The notes below the pieces were generated by a model that saw only the letters and a list, made by a program, of their open reading frames with translations, searched no databases and was not told the origin of the DNA. DNA of 64,000 bases from Ophiura sarsii (Eukaryota; Echinodermata; Ophiuroidea; Amphilepidida; Ophiuridae), in NCBI GenBank assembly GCA_035610835.1, contig CM069447.1:57419048-57483047 (forward strand). Direction: 5' to 3'. Each line of letters starts with the position of its first letter. The first letter of the stretch is position 1. Made by a program: the position numbers and the translations under genes. Positions 58,093 to 64,000 of this stretch are shown here, piece by piece.

Positions 58093-60499
58093 GCCCCCAT
58101 GTCCCTTCATTATTAACAATTTCATTCAATTATCAAAAAACTGAAATGACCAAACTAACAGGTCTATAATAAAGTTCCTGTAAGTTTCAAAACTCGATGA
58201 AAACAGTTGACATGGTCATTCCAAAAACAACACACATTGCGACTGCGATCACATATCGCGTGAATACAGTATCCGCGTGGTGTGGAACGATCGGCGTGAT
58301 GGTTGCCCATAGCAGCGTTGGTTAACTCAAAACGATAAGGCTTTGCTACTGTACTTAAGGTGCATAGTAGAAGTCATGCATGGATTAAGTACAATACCGA
58401 TCACCTTTTTTTAAAATTGATGTTGATCCAAGTGATTGGTATTGTACTACCCCATCCATGCTTGTCATCTTTTTCTAGGTAAGGGATGTTGATCTTAACA
58501 AATCAAGTCACATAGAAATGGTGGTTCCGTGCATCGGAAGAGCAATACCCGAGCACACTAAAGGTTGCAGATCGACTCCTTCGTAATGAGTAGGGGATCA
58601 TCTCGGCCTGTATCTGTTCACACAAATAGACCCCAATGAAAATAAGCTTCTAAAAGGGCTTTCTTTGGTTATGCAGTGTTGCATGATCCAAATTTAAAGA
58701 AACAACAACAATGACCTGTGCAAGTGCCCAATAGTCTTGATAGATCAAACAAACCAATTTAAAATATGAGTGCTTCTACGTCCTAGTAGAGATATAAAGG
58801 TACTTTCCGATTATGATTTGTAAGGCAATGTAGGCTATACCACAACCATTATTTTATTGTATTTTAGAACCAACAACAAAAGAGCAGGAAAATTATAATG
58901 GCGGAACTGCTTATATGAGTCAAGTAGCACTTTCAGCTGTCTACAGATTGTAATAAAAAAATCACTTATAAAAAGGGTATTAGAAATATTGCTTATTTTA
59001 TTATTATTTTGTGGTTTCTTACCAGTAAAGACAATGCAATCTTATATTGTTAAAAAAACGCTGAAACTGACCCAACCCATTCTATGACTTTTGGTTTAAA
59101 TAGGATAACTATTGAATAATTTTGCACTAGGAAACTTACAGCATTATTTTTTATCTGGAGACATGAATATAATTGTATAATTGTATTTCTTACAGTCCGT
59201 ATGGCTGAAACAGTATCTAAACATGTTAACAGTTTTAAAACATCAAACCCATACTGGCCCCATTTGATCTAAACAGCAACGGCTCTTTGAAATACTTTTG
59301 TTTGAATTTTGTATGTTTATGCTAGTCTCACAATAAATGCATGCGGTGAGCACTCACCCCCATATCATCATGATACATGCCTTAACTGTGACAGTGTAAA
59401 TCCCATTTGAATGGTAACAAAAACTGTCACATTCTGCATATTTGTCAGTCGATTACATTTATGTTTTTAAGAGCATAAACTAGAATTATACGCTTTATAC
59501 AAACAACAAATGTTTATGGTTCAGTGCATACATCACGGTCAAAAGGTTCTTTCAATCCTTGCCCAACTTGATTTTTTAAACTAAAATACACTGTACAATA
59601 TATATGAAAACCATGCAGAAACAGAAAAACAGCATATCAAATTATATCCGTGGTAATATTGGTAAATTATGAATTTTATTATTCTGACACTTTTAATAAT
59701 TTTTATAGACATACTCTTAATTGCACATTTGGTGTCAAAGAAGGATTTGAATGAACTGGTAACGAGGCTCTGGATTAAGGCATGACAATGTTAATGTTGT
59801 AATAGCCGGTATTCATAATAATAAGTAATTACTAATTAGCTAAAGCTATAAGTAAAAGCAGTTACTAGATAAGTAAAAGATCTAGCATAAGTAATGGCTA
59901 AAAAACGTATTCAAAAGCTTCTACTTAAGAGAACACCTGTTATTTGTCACAAATTAGCAATTCATCATCATCAATATAACGATATAACAATGATGCATTT
60001 ATTAAAGTTTTTGTGACATGTTTTTGTGACATATCTGGAAACAGTCGCTTGAGTATGCCCATGATCTGCTGGCCTACAGAAGTATGCATGATAGCCCGGG
60101 TCGTTTCCATTTACCCATAGATTTAGAATGCTGGACTGATTCATTCATCTTCAGTATTCAGGTTGAGCTGTAAGTTGATAAATAAATATAATATGTCAAC
60201 ATTTCAACAATTCGGTCATCAGAATTAATTTTTTTTCTTTCTGTCAATACCATAAAAAGTATTTTTCAAGAATGTCATATACACATAAGAAAATTAATAT
60301 TTCTAAAATTTAAAAAAATTAATCCCCAAAATTCTCTCAAAAATTTGCCTCAAAAAGAGAAAAGAAATGTGAAAATTAAACAAAAAGAAATGGGTTGGTT
60401 GGCCTGATGACTAATTATATTGAAGAGAGTAAAATGCAATCACAATTTGTTTAATTTGGAATAGTATTTATTGTCAATACTTGATGTTTTGTTTTGTTA
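58093..60499. other. Unassigned AT-rich region
   Basis: No supported gene. Near 58,540-58,590 a GGTTGCAGATCGACTCC phrase weakly resembles a B box and may mark a decayed tRNA-derived SINE. Otherwise nothing recognised. Confidence 0.4.
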
Positions 60500-60610
60500 C
60501 AATCAATGCACTTGCACAAAGGTTGATATGCTCACAATAACATGCGCCATTATATGTTTTTGCCTTTATTCACATATCATCATTAGCGTGCCTGCATTGA
60601 TGTTTCTATA
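60500..60610 (+). repeat. Dispersed direct repeat, copy 1
   Basis: CAATCAATGCACTTGCACAA and the following ATATGCTCACAATA recur, with changes, at 63,606. Later words (ATTCACA.ATCA) also align. A diverged interspersed repeat about 3.1 kb apart. Confidence 0.6.
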
Positions 60611-62509
60611 AATTTTGTTCAATATATGACATTTGAAATTACAAATATCCTGTAGTTATTTGTCCTATGATCAATTCAAAGTGTTCATCCATACAGCCAC
60701 CTCTTTGTTTGAACGAGACATACAACAAAATAGTGAGAGCATGCACAGCCTTTATTAATTTATTCCTAGACAGGCACATTCACATGTTCTGTTTGTCAAA
60801 CTGCTATATAATAAGCTGTTGGTGTTGTTTTTTCTGCTTATTTTGCATTGCCATCATACATAACTTTTATTTGATTTAGATCAAAAGAAAGAATATGATC
60901 ATTTTATGGAGGACAGTGGAATCGACCTTCACACAAAAACTCTGTTTACACATAAATGACAATTCTTGTTCACATATGATACTGAAATGTGAGGACGGGC
61001 ATCTTTGTGTGAATGAGATGAGCTTGCTTAATTCAGACGACGGTGGCTACGAACAGCCGTTAATTTTGAATTTCCGTTGGTTTCAATGTAACAATGGATT
61101 TTGATTATATGACCCCATAAAATTCATCATAGGTTAGAAGAAAAATTTTCCAATCCAAAACCGTTCGGGATGCCTAATCATCCCAATTGTAAATGCTATT
61201 TTTTGAATTTAAACCGTTGTTAAGCGGTCGTCCCATTCACTTGATCAGGTAACCTCGTTCGCATATTTTAACCTGAATACTCGTGAATACGCCTATGTCC
61301 AGCGTCTTCTGGCTTAATTCATCTTTATGCCTTGTTGAATGAAAGGTCAACAGGTATGCTTTCCTACCCCCACTTAAAATGTGAATATGTTTGTTGGCCG
61401 TTAGCCCTCGTAATCCTCCAAATATCCCCTGGTCCAAATCCTTTGTCAATGGACAAATGTACCCCGAGGGTTACTTTTGGTATAAACTGATGAAAGTAGC
61501 CCTCATAATCAGAAAGGTATTTTGAGCCCTACCCGAATGAGATTACTGAAATACATCATGAATCTACTACTCAATTGTACGTTTAAATGAAAGAATTGAC
61601 AGTATTGTTTGAATAAATACTTGACAAGACTGCCTCCTTATCCAGGTTGGTCAGATACCATCCAGTGAAAAGGTTTATGGCGTATATGTCTGAATTAGTA
61701 TGTACATACCAGCTGTTATCTATCTTTGTAAGTATAACCATGGCCTTTGTATTTTTCTTCTTGTTTTGTCCTGTCTCTCCTGTAATAACAAAGTCAGGAT
61801 CAAAGAGATTTGAAAACAAGAATAATACACATCAACATATTTAGTAAATTAACATTCAATGGAAATAAAGAAATTGAGTAACTACAAGGCGTGTCAAAAA
61901 AAACTGCAATAGTGGAAAGAAGCAATCTTGTTTTCAAAACCAAGTTGATGTTTGACACTTTTTAATAATTACATTTTTGTTCCTAACTTTGTGTGAAAAA
62001 ATAAAGTAAATCATATTTTTCATTTGTATTTGGTGAATCTTTTTTGCCGCACCACCCAGTTTACTTGTTTGTCCACACGCAAAGTGATTTTCAATTGAAA
62101 TTGTTCACATTATTTTCATGTTCACAATTAAATATCTTACCAACAAATATTTGGATTAATTTCATTTTTGTTCAAATTTAGAACATAATAAGCAATTCAT
62201 AACATGGGTTATGTAAATTGATTATTGTAACTTCTGTGTAAACTAGAAAGGATGCATTAAATTCCAATTATGTCACAAATTTACTCACATTTTAAACTTT
62301 TTAATGAGAGACGCATTTTGCAATTGCATGTTTTGGGTATCTCATGGACAAAGCATGTGAAATGGGTTAAATGGTAAAAAGGGTCACTAAAGGCAAACGG
62401 AAAATGTGATTGACTTCGTTTTTTCACATGAAATTAGTAATAAATATGTTATTATTTGTTATTCATCACCTGCTGCTCATAATATCAAAACAAACATGTG
62501 TCAAGCCTA
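60611..62509. other. Unassigned region
   Basis: Short open frames at 60,667-60,879, 60,895-61,104, 61,237-61,449 and 61,583-61,844 show no domain and no splice context I trust. A possible small mariner-like pair (GGCGTGTCAAAAAAAACTG near 61,888; CTTTTTTGCCGCACCACCC near 62,039) is weak. Confidence 0.35.
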
Positions 62510-63165
62510 AAGTGCTCAACAAAAGAAAGTCGTACACTTTGTTAAGGTCATTTAAAGTGACTTTCAATTGTTTGTAACAAGCTAGATAGACATTTGGATG
62601 AATCTTTTTGGCACATTTTGATACCATACATAACACCTAACAACAAAGATAAACCATGATTAGCACCATTTATAGAAAATTAGTCACTTTTCAAAAGTCA
62701 CATTTTCAATACAGAAAACACTAATTGTTAACATGAACAAGCACATAAGCCGTATCAGTCCCGTGTTGATCGCTGCGGGGTTCCCCTCAATGCGCGGGTT
62801 AATTCAAATTCAGAGTGTCATGCATGGGTGATAATGTAAAGGGATTTTTATGGAAAGGAGAAACGGCTGCACCGTGTGATCGATTGCCCGCCAGTCAATC
62901 CTGGTTATAACAGTGTCACACACGGGTGAACCTCGCACACACCCATTTCCCTCCCGCGGAAGGAAATGTGACTTTTGAAAAGTGACTAATTTTCTTTAAA
63001 TGCCGCTAATCATGTTTTGTCTTTGTTGCTAGGTGTTATGTTTGGTATCAAAATGTGTCGAAAACATTCATCGAAATGTCTATCTAGCCTGTTTGGTAAA
63101 AACATAATCGAAAGATACTTTAAATGACCTAAACAAAGTGTACAACTTTCTTTTGTTGAGCACTT
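62510..63165. mobile_element. 656-bp element with ~200-bp inverted arms and TA TSD
   Basis: The ends AAGTGCTCAACAAAAGAAAG and CTTTCTTTTGTTGAGCACTT lie between TA dinucleotides (62,508-62,509 and 63,166-63,167). The arms stay complementary with mismatches for about 200 bp, including AATTAGTCACTTTTCAAAAG and its inverse at about 62,969. The ~250-bp spacer is GC-richer, with CGCGGGTTAATTC and CTCCCGCGGAAGG. No coding capacity. Confidence 0.85.
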
Positions 63166-63605
63166 TATATGGCTTTCTTTTCATACCAACATCCCATCTT
63201 GGAGGAGAAAAAAAGTGAATTTGATAATAATAATAACAAGGAGGTACTCAAAGAGAACAAATACTTTACAACCACAACTAAACAAGCCTAGTGAATGAGA
63301 TTATGATCAAATAGATCAACTGCAAGCAGTAACAAATATTAAAAAGAATGTAAAGAAAAATATATAGCAGCGTTGCATTTTTAAAGAGGTAAACTTATTT
63401 TATGGATGAAAACAATCCTTGGAAACTATCTTAATTGTTGTCAACCTAAGTTTATTTAAGATTGTGTGTTTATGATTTTATGTTTTTTATTCTTTTTTAC
63501 ATAAATGATAGATCAAAAGTATGCTTAAATTGTGGATTTTGATTTGTGTAGTGTCGTGAATAAATTAGGTCAATTCATGCATATTTTTGTTTCTCAAATA
63601 ATTAG
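63166..63605. other. Unassigned AT-rich sequence
   Basis: No feature recognised in this 440-bp stretch. Confidence 0.35.
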
Positions 63606-63715
63606 ACAATCAATGCACTTGCGCAAATGTTAATATGCTCACAATAGCACTTTCCGTGCAGGGTCGTTCCATTATTCACACATCAACACCAGCGCGCGTT
63701 GAATGATTTGTCTAA
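63606..63715 (+). repeat. Dispersed direct repeat, copy 2
   Basis: CAATCAATGCACTTGCGCAA then ATATGCTCACAATAG, matching 60,500-60,610 with substitutions. The rest of the window (to 64,000) shows nothing else. Confidence 0.6.
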
Positions 63716-64000
63716 TTTCTCTCGAAGCAACACATACGCATTTATTGACAATTGTATAATGATCTGTTCACACACCTTGTTTACATAGTGGACTCGAAAT
63801 GAAACATGCATTGATATCTTTGTAAAATATCTTTGTAATGTGTTTACAATTACATTTCTTTTGTTACTAGCCAATACTTTCTATTTCCAAAGATATATGT
63901 GACCAGTCGCATCAAAAAGGACAGTTTCGAAATAGAAGCCAATAAAGTTGGTTAATTATAAAAAAATGATAGTAAATATATGGTTCTTTAAAATGATATC

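Noticed and set aside
58498..58600. tRNA or SINE head with GGTTGCAGATCGACTCC
   Set aside because: Only the B-box-like word is visible; no A box or arm structure.
61888..62057. Small mariner-like element (GGCGTGTCAAAAAAAACTG ... GCCGCACCACCC)
   Set aside because: Inverted match is too short and imperfect to separate from chance in A/T-run sequence.

Overview
This is nuclear DNA from an animal, most likely a marine invertebrate. It is AT-rich and gene-poor. It has GT-AG introns, a secreted-protein-type VWD exon, a Mag-like Ty3 retrotransposon, remnants of at least three kinds of non-LTR element, a tRNA-derived SINE and a dense crop of small inverted-repeat DNA transposons (MITEs and foldbacks). 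An echinoderm or hemichordate would fit, but nothing here fixes the phylum. I see no operons, CRISPR arrays, rRNA genes or intact tRNA genes.

Layout. 1-13,867 is dominated by a recent duplication. Copy A (1-3,600) is almost identical to copy B (6,987-8,901 plus 12,184-13,867). Copy A lacks a 3,282-bp segment that copy B keeps (8,902-12,183), and the breakpoint carries a 4-bp microhomology. 14,464-14,730 is a lone VWD-type exon. 16.1-25.9 kb is a TE graveyard: palindromic minisatellite, foldbacks, a hAT-like element with G-runs and a perfect 8-bp target duplication, an element packed with GATCGATAAAC-like motifs, a CR1/L2-like reverse-transcriptase fragment with a MITE in its 3' region, and a GTAC-bounded foldback.

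26,134-31,532 is a structurally complete LTR retrotransposon: identical 92-bp LTRs, GTCAC target duplication, primer-binding site, polypurine tract and one uninterrupted 1,382-codon gag-pol frame. It is the best supported and youngest-looking element. 32.2-33.0 kb is a strongly G/T-skewed minisatellite region.

35,760-43,671 (+ strand) is the only convincing host multi-exon gene. Several short exons encode a charged, probably disordered N-terminus, and one long exon holds a kinase-like fold. It reads as a degenerate pseudokinase: the DFG position is NFS, and an in-frame TAG stands exactly where the catalytic-loop Asp should be. Its C-terminus and stop run into a tRNA-Met-derived SINE, which is itself split by a TA-flanked MITE. 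A TTAA-flanked element follows.

45,766-49,497 is an exact-looking head-to-tail duplication of an 1,866-bp unit carrying a broken retroelement C-terminal domain. A minus-strand RTE-like reverse-transcriptase fragment lies next to it (49.8-50.7 kb). 51-64 kb holds no recognisable gene but several TIR elements (51,392; 53,672; 55,309; 62,510), hairpins and short minisatellites.

Overall the window records layered transposition (SINE, then MITE within it; MITE within a non-LTR 3' region; MITE before segmental duplication) around one decayed or lineage-specific pseudokinase gene.
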